Below, piece after piece: positions 37,625 through 45,434 of a stretch of DNA of 64,000 nt (positions are counted from its first letter, which is position 1; every line of letters begins with the position of its first letter). Source of the DNA: Plasticicumulans lactativorans (GTDB taxonomy: Bacteria > Pseudomonadota > Gammaproteobacteria > Competibacterales > Competibacteraceae); NCBI RefSeq assembly GCF_004341245.1, contig NZ_SLWY01000017.1:24576-88575 (forward strand). The letters run 5' to 3'. The translations under genes and the position numbers were made by a program. Below the pieces are notes generated by a model, which saw only the letters and a list, made by a program, of their open reading frames with translations, did not search any database and was not told the origin of the DNA.

Positions 37625-37975
37625 TCAGCTGCCGCGGTAGGTGGAGTAGCTGTATGGCGATACCAGCAGCGGCACGTGGTAGTGCTGCGCGGGCTCGGCG
37701 ACACCGAAGCGCAGCGCCACCTCGTCGACGAAGCGCGGGCTCGGTGCCTCGACGCCGTTCGCGGCGAAGTACGCGCCGACGTGGAACACCAGCTCGTAGT
37801 GCCCGACGCCGAGCTCGGCGCCTTCGAGCAGCGGTTGGTCACAGCGCCCGTCGTGGTTGGTGAGCACCGTCTTCAGCAGACGCCGTTCACCGTCGAGCGC
37901 GTACACATCGACGCGGATACCGGCGCCGGGCTGGCCCCGTGCCGTATCGAGTACATGCGTGGTCAATCGGCCCAT
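37625..37975 (-). CDS. uraH: 5-Hydroxyisourate hydrolase
   Basis: Hydrolyses 5-hydroxyisourate to OHCU. The 116-residue transthyretin-like protein has the N-terminal LTTHVLDTARGQPGAG and ends in the diagnostic YRGS tetrapeptide that distinguishes the enzyme from vertebrate transthyretin. It is first in the urate operon; its stop is 10 bases before the puuD start. Confidence 0.96.
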   Translation of the reverse strand: MGRLTTHVLDTARGQPGAGIRVDVYALDGERRLLKTVLTNHDGRCDQPLLEGAELGVGHYELVFHVGAYFAANGVEAPSPRFVDEVALRFGVAEPAQHYHVPLLVSPYSYSTYRGS

Positions 37976-38090
37976 GGTTCGAAATCTCCTCGCGGCTGCC
38001 CGCCGTACTGGCGGCGGGGGTGGTCATCTGGGCAGGTGCCGGTGCAGGTCCGGCCACACCGTCGCGTCGATGCGATCAGGTGCGGGAGGC

Positions 38091-38133
38091 ACGATAACAA
38101 CCTGTAAACACTTTATCAATAAACTTGTAAACA
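38091..38133 (-). promoter_or_regulatory. Promoter of the urate operon with paired TGTTTACA sites
   Basis: On the minus strand, -35 TTGATA (38119-38114) and -10 TATCGT (38096-38091) are separated by 17 bases. Two copies of TGTTTACA (38133-38126 and 38110-38103) lie upstream of the -35 and within the spacer, 23 bases apart. The upstream copy is embedded in TTGTTTACAA, close to an FCD-type GntR palindrome. This AT-rich block is the only distinctive part of the 310-base gap 37976-38285. Confidence 0.6.
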
Positions 38134-38285
38134 ATTTTATATATATTTTGTTGACAATAATGCAGACAGCCGAAGAAGCCCCGGCCTGTCCCGTGCCGTG
38201 AAGCAACGCGGATGAAGGGCGGAGCGGCACCCTCGCACCGGCACGCGGGCGGGCCGCGGCGGTGCGGGGCGAGGCGGTGGGAACG

Positions 38286-39053
38286 TCAGCGGCGGGTGAA
38301 GATGTCGAACAGGTCGGTCTCGCGCGCCGGCACGTCGAAGCGTAGTGCCTGCTCGACCAGAATGATGTGCCGCTCCATCAGCGCGACGGCGCCGGCGACA
38401 TCGCCCGCCTCCATCGCGTCGACCAGCGCCAGGTGGCGCTCGGGCACGCCCGGGCTGCCCTCGGGCGGGCCGTACAGCGCGACGATCAGGCGCGTGCGCG
38501 ACAGCAGGCCGGCGAGTATCTCGGTCATCACGCCGTTGCCGGCGAGCTCGGCCACGCGCATGTGGAAACGCCCCGACAGCATCAGCGCCGCCGAACGCTC
38601 GCCCTGCTCCACCGCGGCGGCTTCTTCGTGGGCGATCGCCCGCAGCTCGGCGCACACCGCGGGCGTGGCCGCGGCGACCGCGAGCGGCATCAGCGCGGTC
38701 TCGACCATGCGCCGGGCGAAGTAGATCTCGCGGGTCTCGGCCGGCGTCGGGCTCGCCACCACCGCGCCGCGGTTGGGGCGCAGATCGACGAGCTTTTCAT
38801 GGGCGAGCCGCAGCAGCGCCTTGCGCACCGCCAGCCGGCCGAGATCGAAGATCTCGCAGCAGGCGGCCTCGGTCAGGCGCATGCCGGGGCGCAGGCGGCT
38901 CTCCATCACGGCGGCGAGCACCGCCTCGTACATCACCTGGTCGCCGGGGCGTGCGGCGCCGGCCGCGTCCGCCGCCAGGGTGTCGGCCTCGACCACCTCG
39001 ATGGGTGAGTGGGCCTTGCCGCGGCCACGTCGACCGCTGCGGTTTTCGCTCAT
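38286..39053 (-). CDS. GntR-family regulator, FCD type (probable urate-pathway regulator)
   Basis: A 255-residue regulator. The GntR helix-turn-helix (about residues 40-100, YEAVLAAVMESRLRPGMRLTEAACCEIFDLGRLAVRKALLRLAHEKLVDLRPNRG) is followed by an FCD effector domain with likely metal or ligand residues in SGRFHMRVAELAGN and MERHIILVE. Its position just upstream of uraH in the same direction, and the paired operators in the gap, make it the likely regulator of the urate operon. The N-terminal 30 residues are a basic extension. Confidence 0.9.
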   Translation of the reverse strand: MSENRSGRRGRGKAHSPIEVVEADTLAADAAGAARPGDQVMYEAVLAAVMESRLRPGMRLTEAACCEIFDLGRLAVRKALLRLAHEKLVDLRPNRGAVVASPTPAETREIYFARRMVETALMPLAVAAATPAVCAELRAIAHEEAAAVEQGERSAALMLSGRFHMRVAELAGNGVMTEILAGLLSRTRLIVALYGPPEGSPGVPERHLALVDAMEAGDVAGAVALMERHIILVEQALRFDVPARETDLFDIFTRR

Positions 39054-39100
39054 GTTCGGTCCTCGTCGGGATGCCGCGGTCGCACGGCCTGCGGCGGCGG

Positions 39101-39106
39101 ATTGTA
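39101..39106 (-). promoter_or_regulatory. Putative -10 element of the FCD-type GntR gene
   Basis: Reads TACAAT on the minus strand, followed by CCGCCGCC, 47 bases before the start at 39053. No strong -35 is visible. Confidence 0.35.
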
Positions 39107-39148
39107 GGCAGAGCGGTGAAACGGCGCCAAACCGTGCGCCGACGCGGC

Positions 39149-39919
39149 TCAGCGTGGTTCTAGCACGGCGAAGATGCCGGCGAAGGGGCGGCCGAGCCAG
39201 CGGCTCGCGCCGGCGTATGGCTGGCCGGCGAGGTAGAGCTGCGAGATCGTGCCGTCGAGGTAGAGCGCGTCGCGGCAGCCGAGGTGGTCGCGGAACACGC
39301 GCGCGAAGGCGTGGAAGGTCACCGGCGACTCGCTGATCACGAACAGCACCCGCTGCGGCTGCGGCGCACACACCCCGCTGCGGATGTGGCGGCTGTCGGA
39401 GGTCGCGGCAAAGCGCGGGTTGATGCGCCCGTCCTGCAGCAGCAGCGGGCCGGACTGCGTCGCGATCCGCGGCGCCCCGGGGCGCGCGGCCCAGGCCGCG
39501 GTGCTCGCCACCCGCGCGCGGTCGCGGCCGTAGACCGCGAACACCCCGTTCGGCCGCATGAAGAAGTTGCCGGCGCCGTGCGCGGTGTTGAGCGGCACGC
39601 GGGTGCGGCCGTCCTCCACGAACAGGCCGAGCGGCACCTGCCCCGGCGCGTAGATGCCGGCGTTGGTCGCGAAGGCGAGCCGCCGCCCGCGCTGCCGCGC
39701 CCAGTTCTCGACCTCGCCGAGGGTGCCGAAGGGTTCGCCGTCGTCCGGCCGGCGCCACAGCAGCTCGAGCGCGTCGCGCGCGAGATCGACGTCGGCCACC
39801 ACGTAGTCGACGCCGTCCTGCTCGACCCGGCGCGCCTCCAGCGCCGCGGCCGGCAGCGCCGCGAGCACGAGCGCCGCGGCGCACAGCGTGCGCGGCAGGC
39901 GGGCGGCGCGCGCGCTCAC
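39149..39919 (-). CDS. Phosphodiester glycosidase family protein (NAGPA/DUF2233 type), secreted
   Basis: A 256-residue protein with a signal peptide (ending ALPAAALEA). Its domain resembles YigE and the human uncovering enzyme NAGPA: FATNAGIYAPGQVPLGLFVEDGR, GNFFMRPNGVFAVYG, ATQSGPLLLQDGRINPRF and LYLDGTISQLYLAG. The family hydrolyses or binds sugar-phosphodiester linkages, possibly in envelope glycopolymers; the bacterial substrate is unknown. The GTG start overlaps the stop of the EamA gene by four bases (GTGA), so translation is coupled to it. Confidence 0.85.
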   Translation of the reverse strand: MSARAARLPRTLCAAALVLAALPAAALEARRVEQDGVDYVVADVDLARDALELLWRRPDDGEPFGTLGEVENWARQRGRRLAFATNAGIYAPGQVPLGLFVEDGRTRVPLNTAHGAGNFFMRPNGVFAVYGRDRARVASTAAWAARPGAPRIATQSGPLLLQDGRINPRFAATSDSRHIRSGVCAPQPQRVLFVISESPVTFHAFARVFRDHLGCRDALYLDGTISQLYLAGQPYAGASRWLGRPFAGIFAVLEPR

Positions 39920-40857
39920 TTGCGCAGCCCCACCAGCAGCACCCCGCCGATGACCAGCGCCGCGCCGCACCACTGCAGCGGTCGCACCACCTCGCCGAGG
40001 AAGATCACGCCGAAGGTGATGGTCAGCACCGGGCCGATGCTGGAAATCAGCGAGGCGCGGTTCGCACCGATGCGGCGGATGCCCTCCGACACCAGGAAGG
40101 TCGGCAGCACCGTCGACAGCAGCGCCATCGCCAGCCCCAGCCACCACACCGGCAGCGGCAGCGCCGTCAGCGGCGGGGTGGCGGCGAGCGCGTAGTGCAC
40201 GAACACCGCCAGGCATGACACCGTCATCGCCAGCGCGGTGAAGCGCACCGAGCCGACGCGGGCGATCAGCGCCGCACTGCCGACCAGGTAGACCGCGTAG
40301 GTGAGACTCGAGGCGAACACCAGCGCCACGCCCCAGGCGAGTTCGCGCTGCCCGCCGACGCCCTCTCCCGCCACCACCAGCGCGATGCCGAGGTAGGACA
40401 GCGTGAGCGCCGCCCACTCGCGCCGCCCCGGCGCCCGCCGGTACCAGGCCCAGTTCAGCAGCACCACCAGCGTCGGGTAGAGGAACAGGATCAGGCGCTC
40501 CAGGCTCGCGCTGATGTACTCGAGCCCCATGAAGTCGAACAGGCTCGCCAGGTAGTAGCCGGACAGGCCGAGCGTGACGAGCGCCGCCCACTCGCGCGCG
40601 CCGATCCGCCCGCTCGCGCGGCGCGTGCTCCACCACGCGGCGACGACGAAGAACGGCAGCGCCAGCGCCATGCGCAGCGCGAGCAGGGTCACCGCGTCGA
40701 CCTGCCAGCGGTAGGCGAGCTTGATCAGGATGGCCTTGGCCGAGAAACCGGTCGCGGCGATCACGACGCAGACGGTGCCGGCCCAGGCGTTGGCGCGGGA
40801 TGCCGGTGCGGACGAGGACACGGAACCTCCGGGGGTGGCGGGCGCAGGGCCCGCCAT
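39916..40857 (-). CDS. EamA-family drug/metabolite transporter
   Basis: A 313-residue inner-membrane permease with ten predicted helices in two EamA repeats (about residues 28-155 and 170-310). The second repeat contains ISSIGPVLTITFGVIFLGEVVRPLQWCGAALVIGG. Substrates of this superfamily range from amino acids to nucleotide precursors; none can be assigned. It overlaps the phosphodiester glycosidase gene by four bases, so the two probably form an operon. Confidence 0.9.
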   Translation of the reverse strand: MAGPAPATPGGSVSSSAPASRANAWAGTVCVVIAATGFSAKAILIKLAYRWQVDAVTLLALRMALALPFFVVAAWWSTRRASGRIGAREWAALVTLGLSGYYLASLFDFMGLEYISASLERLILFLYPTLVVLLNWAWYRRAPGRREWAALTLSYLGIALVVAGEGVGGQRELAWGVALVFASSLTYAVYLVGSAALIARVGSVRFTALAMTVSCLAVFVHYALAATPPLTALPLPVWWLGLAMALLSTVLPTFLVSEGIRRIGANRASLISSIGPVLTITFGVIFLGEVVRPLQWCGAALVIGGVLLVGLRK

Positions 40858-40900
40858 GTTCCCCGAGTGCGCCCGCCGGCGCCAGTCGCCGCGGCGCGCG

Positions 40901-41806
40901 TCAGTCCAGCAACTGCCCTTCGCTGACCGCCACCGCGCCGCCGCCGACGCGGATCGCGCCGTTGCGCCCCTGCTCGCGGTCGACGGCGAGCACGATGCGG
41001 CTCGGCCGCCCCATCTCCACGCCCTGCTCGATCACGCCGCGCCACACGCCGCTGGCCGGCCCTTCGCGCCCGGCGAGCCAGCCGGCGAAGGCGCTGGCGG
41101 CGGCACCGGTCGCCGGGTCTTCGGCGATGCCGAGCCCGGCCGCGAACATGCGCGCGCGGTAGCTCGCCGTCGCGGCGTCCTGGGGGGCGAACACGTAGAG
41201 GCCGCGCGCGTCCACCTCCGCCGCCAGCCGGGCGAGCGCCGCGGCGTCCGGCGCAAGCACCGCGAGCGCCGCCGGCGAGGCCAGCGGCACCATCAGGAAA
41301 GGCACGCCGCAGTCGGCGACCACCGGCGCCCAGCCGCGCAGCCCGGGCAGCAGCCCCTCGAAGCCGAGTGCGGCGGCGAGGCGCGTCGGGTCGGGGTCGA
41401 CCGGGCGCACCGCCACCGGGCGCGGCGCGGTGAGCTCGGCGTACACCGGGCGCGCGCCGTCGAAGCGCACGCTGACCGGCACCGGGCCGGCGCCCTCCTC
41501 GAACACGAGGTCGGCACGCCCCGCATGGGCCTGCACCGCGCCGCGCCAGGCGAGCGTCAGCGCGGCACCGACCGTCGGGTGCCCGGCGAACGGCAGTTCG
41601 GCCGCCGGCGTGAAGATGCGCAGCCGGAACGCCGCGTCCGGCCGCGTCGGCGGCAGCACGAACACGGTCTCCGACAGGTTGAACTCGGCGGCGATGCGCT
41701 GCATCGCCGCGGCATCGAGGTGCTCGCCGTCGAACACCACCGCCAGCGGGTTGCCGCCGTGGCGGAGCTCGGTGAACACGTCGCAGGTGACGAAACGCAA
41801 GGGCAT
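40901..41806 (-). CDS. PhzF-family isomerase, first copy
   Basis: A 301-residue protein of the PhzF/diaminopimelate-epimerase-like fold. The active-site Glu lies in EFNLSETVFVLPP (near residue 46). Also visible are LRIFTPAAELPFAGHPTVGAA and the C-terminal half with GIAEDPATGAAASAFAGWL. No phenazine genes are nearby, so its role is likely a generic isomerisation. ATG at 41806. A second PhzF-family gene lies at 43556-44347. Confidence 0.9.
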   Translation of the reverse strand: MPLRFVTCDVFTELRHGGNPLAVVFDGEHLDAAAMQRIAAEFNLSETVFVLPPTRPDAAFRLRIFTPAAELPFAGHPTVGAALTLAWRGAVQAHAGRADLVFEEGAGPVPVSVRFDGARPVYAELTAPRPVAVRPVDPDPTRLAAALGFEGLLPGLRGWAPVVADCGVPFLMVPLASPAALAVLAPDAAALARLAAEVDARGLYVFAPQDAATASYRARMFAAGLGIAEDPATGAAASAFAGWLAGREGPASGVWRGVIEQGVEMGRPSRIVLAVDREQGRNGAIRVGGGAVAVSEGQLLD

Positions 41807-41938
41807 GGGGACCTCCCCCGGGTGGTGTGAACATGGCGTGGACGACAGTGTGGACCCTGCCCGCGCCACGCGCCGTGCCCGCCGCCGCGGACGACGCAGC
41901 GGCGCAGCCGCCTCCTTCCCGCCCGCGCATATACCCGC

Positions 41939-41950
41939 GCATATATATGC
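41939..41950. repeat. AT-rich 12-base palindrome upstream of the first PhzF gene
   Basis: GCATATATATGC is a perfect palindrome. With ATATAC eight bases before it, it forms an AT island in GC-rich surroundings, about 135 bases upstream of the PhzF start. It may be a promoter or operator. I see no gene in 41807-42018. Confidence 0.4.
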
Positions 41951-42018
41951 ATGGCCGCCCGCGCGCGCCCCGCCGGCCCGACCGCCGGGGGCCGCGGCCG
42001 GTTCCTCCCGGCGCCGTC

Positions 42019-42198
42019 CTACTTGGTGAGGATCAGCTTGCCGCGCAGGGTGTGGCGCAACTGGTAGCACTCGCCGTTGTGCTCGATCAGCACGACGCGC
42101 TGGCCGCCGAGCAGGGCGCCGCTCGACACGCGGCGCGGCTTGGCGACTGCATCGGGCCGCGCACGCGACACGGTGGAAAGGAGGTTCTGGGTTGTCAT
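42019..42198 (-). CDS. hemP: Hemin uptake protein HemP
   Basis: A 59-residue protein, MTTQNLLSTVSR at the start and QRVVLIEHNGECYQL, then LRGKLILTK, at the end. The C-terminal half is the conserved HemP core (GQ-VLIEHNG-Y-LR---GKLILTK). HemP proteins activate or accompany haem-uptake receptor genes in proteobacteria. A GAGGAT ribosome-binding site precedes the ATG, and a Fur-box-like sequence lies 90 bases upstream. No haem receptor follows it; the next gene on the strand is PhzF. Confidence 0.92.
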   Translation of the reverse strand: MTTQNLLSTVSRARPDAVAKPRRVSSGALLGGQRVVLIEHNGECYQLRHTLRGKLILTK

Positions 42199-42284
42199 CG
42201 GATGATCCTCGCTGGCTGAAGTCCCGGCTCCGGGCCCGCGGCACGCCGTACCGGCGTGCGCGGCAACGATGCCACGGCCGACAA

Positions 42285-42303
42285 AAGATAATCATTCTTA
42301 TTT
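42285..42303 (-). promoter_or_regulatory. Fur box
   Basis: AAGATAATCATTCTTATTT is a good match to the AT-rich Fur consensus built from GATAAT units. It lies in a GC-rich intergenic region between hemP (minus) and a secreted-protein gene (plus). It should place hemP, and possibly the divergent gene, under iron control. Confidence 0.7.
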
Positions 42304-42383
42304 GCGAGGTAAACCGATAAACCGTCCGGCGTGCCCGTGCGCCTCTGCTAACCTCGCAGCGCCTCCCCTGCCCCGGTGCCCGC

Positions 42384-43544
42384 ATGCGCCTGCGCCGCCT
42401 CGTCCTGCTCAGCCTGCTGTCCGCGAGCGCGCTCGCCGCCACGCCGCCGAAACCGATCGCGCCGCCGGTCGAACGGGTGATCCCGGCCGGCGGGCCGACG
42501 CTGAAGGGCGTGGCCTGCGCCGCTCGCCCGGACTGCCGCATCGTGCGCGTGCATCCGGCCGGCGCGGCGGCCGACGGCAGCGTGCTCGCCGTCGCCGAGG
42601 TGCGCCCCGGCCCCGGCGCGGACGCCGCCCCGTGCGCCGACGACGCCGTGCGCACCTGGTGGCTGCTGGAGGACGGCCGCCCGGTGCGCCGGCTGCTGGC
42701 GACCTGCACCACCTCGGGCGCGACGGTGACGGTCGAGGCCGACGCGCTGACGCTCACCGACGGCCCCGTCACGCGCCGCTTCGGCCTGCGTCCGCCGCGC
42801 CTGCTGCTCGACGAGCGCTGCGAGCGCGCCGACGGCATCGCGCAGCGCCTGCGCCAGGAGCCCGCGCAGGGCCTCGCCCGCGTGTGGGTGGCGCAGGCCG
42901 CGGCGCCGGCGGCGCCCGACTGCCCGCCGGCGCGCGCGGACTGGAACGCCGAACCGGCGCCCGGCGTGCTCGCCGCGCTGGCGCTGCCGCGCGTCAAGCT
43001 CACCGAACCCGTCACCGGCACGCTCGACGCCTGTGCGCTCGCCCTCGGCGACGGCGCGGTGCCCGGCCTCGGCGCGCCGCCCGCGGCCGGCGCGCCGCCG
43101 CAGCTGCGCGCGCTGGTGCTGGCGCCGGCGACGCTGCTGCTCGACCTGCCGGCCGCACCGGCGCAGGTCGAGGTCTGGCTGAGCCCCGCCGGCCGTGCCG
43201 TGCGCCCGGCCGCGCGCGCACTCCACGTCTACCGCGTCGACGGCGACGGCACGCTGGACGCAAGCCCCCGCGGCGCGCCGCGCGCCCGCCTCGTCCGTCG
43301 CGACGGCCACGACGCCGCAGGCCGGGCCCGGGTGCTGCTGACGCTGCGCTGGGCGGGCGTGGACCTCGCGCGCAGCGGCCTCGCCGTCGCCGTCGCCGTC
43401 ACCGCCGCCGGCGCGCGCACCGCCACCACCGGCTTCGCGCGCGGGCTGCCGCTGCTGCTGCCGACGCCGGTCGCGCCCGCCGCCGCCTGCCGGGTGGTCG
43501 ACGGCCGCCTGCAGGAGCAGCCGTTCGACCCGTTCGCGCCGTGA
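42384..43544 (+). CDS. Secreted protein of unknown function, divergent from hemP
   Basis: A 386-residue protein with a clear signal peptide (MRLRRLVLLSLLSASALAATPP). The mature part is rich in Ala, Pro and Arg. It has several Cys (for example CAARPDC, CADD, CERADG, CPPAR), spaced as if disulfide-bonded, and beta-strand-like segments; it is probably periplasmic. I do not recognise a family. It starts 81 bases after a Fur box and reads away from hemP, so iron regulation is possible. Confidence 0.75.
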   Translation: MRLRRLVLLSLLSASALAATPPKPIAPPVERVIPAGGPTLKGVACAARPDCRIVRVHPAGAAADGSVLAVAEVRPGPGADAAPCADDAVRTWWLLEDGRPVRRLLATCTTSGATVTVEADALTLTDGPVTRRFGLRPPRLLLDERCERADGIAQRLRQEPAQGLARVWVAQAAAPAAPDCPPARADWNAEPAPGVLAALALPRVKLTEPVTGTLDACALALGDGAVPGLGAPPAAGAPPQLRALVLAPATLLLDLPAAPAQVEVWLSPAGRAVRPAARALHVYRVDGDGTLDASPRGAPRARLVRRDGHDAAGRARVLLTLRWAGVDLARSGLAVAVAVTAAGARTATTGFARGLPLLLPTPVAPAAACRVVDGRLQEQPFDPFAP

Positions 43545-43555
43545 GCACGGTGGCT

Positions 43556-44347
43556 TCAGTCCGGCAGTTCGATCACCCCGCGCAGGTAGGTGACGGCATG
43601 GCCGCGCAGCCGCACCCGCGCACCGTCGAGCTCACAGTCGAGCTCGCCGCCGCGCGCCGACACCTGGCGCGCGCTGAGCCGCCCGCGGCCGAGCCGCGCC
43701 GCCCAGTAGGGCGTGAGCACCGCGTGCGCGGAACCGGTGACCGGGTCCTCGTCGATGCCCGCGTGCGGCGCGAAGTAGCGGCTGACGAAGTCCACGGCGC
43801 CGCTGCCCGCGGCGGTGACGATGACGCCGTCGCAGGGCAGCCGCGCGAGCGCGCGCAGGTCGGGGACGAGCGCGCGCACCTCGGCTGCGTCGGCGAACAC
43901 CGCGAGCCAGGCCCCGGCGTCAAGGCTCGCCTGCGGCACCGCGCCGAGCGCGGCGGCCAGTGCGGGCGGCGCCGCGAAGGGCTGCGCCGCGCGCGCCGGC
44001 AGGTCGAGTTCGAGCCGGCCGTCGGCGCAGCGGCGCACGCTCAGGCGGCCGCTGCGGGTGTCGAACAGCGCCTCGGCGCCGCTGTAGCCAAGGTGGGTGT
44101 AGAGCGCGTGCGCGGTGGCGAGCGTGGCGTGCCCGCACAGCTCGACCTCGACCGTCGGCGTGAACCAGCGCAGCTGCCACGCCGCACCCGCGGGGACGCA
44201 GAAGGCGGTCTCGGAAAGGTTGTTCTCGGCGGCGATGGCCTGCAGCGTGGCGTCGGGCAGCCAGGCGTCGAGCGGCACCACCGCGGCGGGATTGCCGCCG
44301 AACGGGCGCGCGCTGAAAGCGTCGATCTGGAACAGTTCGAGTGGCAT
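43556..44347 (-). CDS. PhzF-family isomerase, second copy
   Basis: A 263-residue PhzF-fold protein. It shows LFQIDAFSARPFGGNPAAVVPLDAWL at the N-terminus, the active-site Glu in ENNLSETAFCVP (near residue 47), VELCGHATLATAHAL and GIDEDPVTGSAHAVLTPYW. It is shorter than, and only distantly similar to, the copy at 40901. It follows lysE by 15 bases in the operon divergent from the MocR regulator. Confidence 0.92.
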   Translation of the reverse strand: MPLELFQIDAFSARPFGGNPAAVVPLDAWLPDATLQAIAAENNLSETAFCVPAGAAWQLRWFTPTVEVELCGHATLATAHALYTHLGYSGAEALFDTRSGRLSVRRCADGRLELDLPARAAQPFAAPPALAAALGAVPQASLDAGAWLAVFADAAEVRALVPDLRALARLPCDGVIVTAAGSGAVDFVSRYFAPHAGIDEDPVTGSAHAVLTPYWAARLGRGRLSARQVSARGGELDCELDGARVRLRGHAVTYLRGVIELPD

Positions 44348-44362
44348 CGCGATTTCTCCGCT

Positions 44363-44968
44363 TCAGCGCGCCATGCCGATCGCGGTCAGCGCGGTCAGCA
44401 CGGCCATCACCCCGTTGAAGGCCAGGCGGTGCCGCGCATCGCCGAGCAGGCGGCGCATCGCCGCACCGCAGCCGGCCCACAGCGACACGCAGGCCAGGTT
44501 GAGCAGCGCCGACACCAGCACCGCGATCGCGGCATCGCCGAGCCAGTCGCGTGCGTGCGGCGCGATGAAGGTCGACACCGCGGTCAGCGCCATCATCCAG
44601 GCCTTGGGATTGACCCACTGGAACACCGCGGCGTCGAGCCAGCCGAGCGGTCGGCTGGCGCCGGCGGCGCCCGGCGCGCCGGCGCCGAGCAGCTTCCAGG
44701 CGAGCCAGCCGAGGTAGGCGATGCCGACCCAGCGCAGCAGCTCGCGCAGCCCCGGCACCTGCTCGAAGGCCTGGGCGAGGCCGAGGCAGAACAGCGCGAG
44801 CATGATCCCGAAGCCGCCCGCCACGCCCAGCAGGTGCGGCACGGTGCGGCGAAAGCCGTACAGCGCGCCGGAGGCGAGCAGCATCAGGTTGTTCGGTCCC
44901 GGGGTGATCGACATCACCACGGTGAAGGTCGCGAACGGCAGCCAGAAGGCGAGCAGGGTGTCATCCAT
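44363..44968 (-). CDS. LysE-family amino acid exporter (RhtB type)
   Basis: A 201-residue inner-membrane protein with six hydrophobic helices. The signature is FTVVMSITPGPNNLMLLASGALYGFRRTVPHLLGVAGGF at the N-terminus, then LRWVGIAYLGWLAWKLL and QWVNPKAWMMALTAVSTF. It exports amino acids or their derivatives. Its own ribosome-binding site is weak, but a 22-codon open frame with a strong one ends inside its first codons. It sits with DUF1127, PhzF and a divergent MocR regulator. Confidence 0.93.
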   Translation of the reverse strand: MDDTLLAFWLPFATFTVVMSITPGPNNLMLLASGALYGFRRTVPHLLGVAGGFGIMLALFCLGLAQAFEQVPGLRELLRWVGIAYLGWLAWKLLGAGAPGAAGASRPLGWLDAAVFQWVNPKAWMMALTAVSTFIAPHARDWLGDAAIAVLVSALLNLACVSLWAGCGAAMRRLLGDARHRLAFNGVMAVLTALTAIGMAR

Positions 44969-45029
44969 GACGGTTCACCGCAGGCACCGCGGGGCGGGCA
45001 GTCGCGTGACACGGTTCGAGGCAGGACAT
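44961..45029 (-). CDS. Possible 22-residue leader peptide overlapping lysE
   Basis: ATG-to-TGA frame encoding MSCLEPCHATARPAVPAVNR plus two residues. A GAGGAG ribosome-binding site stands eight bases before the ATG. The stop codon lies eight bases into the lysE coding sequence. The arrangement suggests translational coupling to lysE. The composition (two Cys, two His, three Pro, two Arg) does not point to one sensed amino acid. Confidence 0.35.
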   Translation of the reverse strand: MSCLEPCHATARPAVPAVNRHG

Positions 45030-45055
45030 GGCGGGGCTCCTCGTGCGGGGGCCGC

Positions 45056-45077
45056 GCCCGGCGCCGTGGCGCCGGGC
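45056..45077 (-). terminator. Hairpin after the DUF1127 gene
   Basis: A 9-base-pair perfect stem (45056-45064 with 45069-45077) with loop CGTG, starting eight bases after the DUF1127 stop on the minus strand and lacking a U-tract. It may stabilise the short upstream message or give partial termination before lysE. Confidence 0.45.
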
Positions 45078-45085
45078 GGCGGCGG

Positions 45086-45340
45086 TCAGTCGTCGCGGCC
45101 CTGCAGGTGGCTCGCCTGCCAGAACGGCCGGCGCGTTTCGAGCCAGACCTCGGCCTCGCTGATACCCATGTCCTTCAGCGCCTCCGGCGACAGCTCGGCG
45201 AGCCGGCGCCGCTGCATGTGGCGGCGCTGCCACCCGGCGAGCAGGCACAGACCGGCGATGACGAGGGCGCGCGCCTTGGCCAGGGCGACCGGCGTCGTCC
45301 GCAACGGCAGGGAGAGAGACAATTCACGATTTGTACTCAT
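45086..45340 (-). CDS. DUF1127 (YjiS-like) protein
   Basis: An 84-residue protein. The DUF1127 motif near the C-terminus reads RRRLAELSPEALKDMGISEAEVWLETRRPFW. Small Arg-rich DUF1127 proteins are associated in other bacteria with phosphate/carbon metabolism, motility and RNA binding. The Leu/Ala-rich middle (LAKARALVIAGLCLLAGW) could be a membrane segment or amphipathic helix. It is first in the operon divergent from the MocR regulator. Confidence 0.88.
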   Translation of the reverse strand: MSTNRELSLSLPLRTTPVALAKARALVIAGLCLLAGWQRRHMQRRRLAELSPEALKDMGISEAEVWLETRRPFWQASHLQGRDD

Positions 45341-45390
45341 TTTCGCACCCTCGCTTGTATCGATTACCGCCGATTGTCTCGGCACAATCG

Positions 45391-45426
45391 AGAATAATTG
45401 ACACAATCAGGATGTCAACAGATAAT
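45391..45426. promoter_or_regulatory. Overlapping divergent promoters of the MocR and DUF1127 genes
   Basis: Plus strand: -35 TTGACA (45398-45403), 17-base spacer, -10 GATAAT (45421-45426). Minus strand: -35 TTGACA (45418-45413), 16-base spacer, -10 TATTCT (45396-45391). The two share about 30 bases, so RNA polymerase cannot sit on both at once. CACAATC repeats at 45383 and 45402, plus an inverted pair CGATTGT/ACAATCG (45371-45390), are candidate MocR sites. Confidence 0.75.
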
Positions 45427-45434
45427 TTGTCACC

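Noticed and set aside
42348..43310. A 320-codon frame antisense to the secreted-protein gene
   Set aside because: The plus-strand frame has a clean signal peptide and start. The antisense frame is His/Arg/Gly-rich with no start signal, typical of a shadow.
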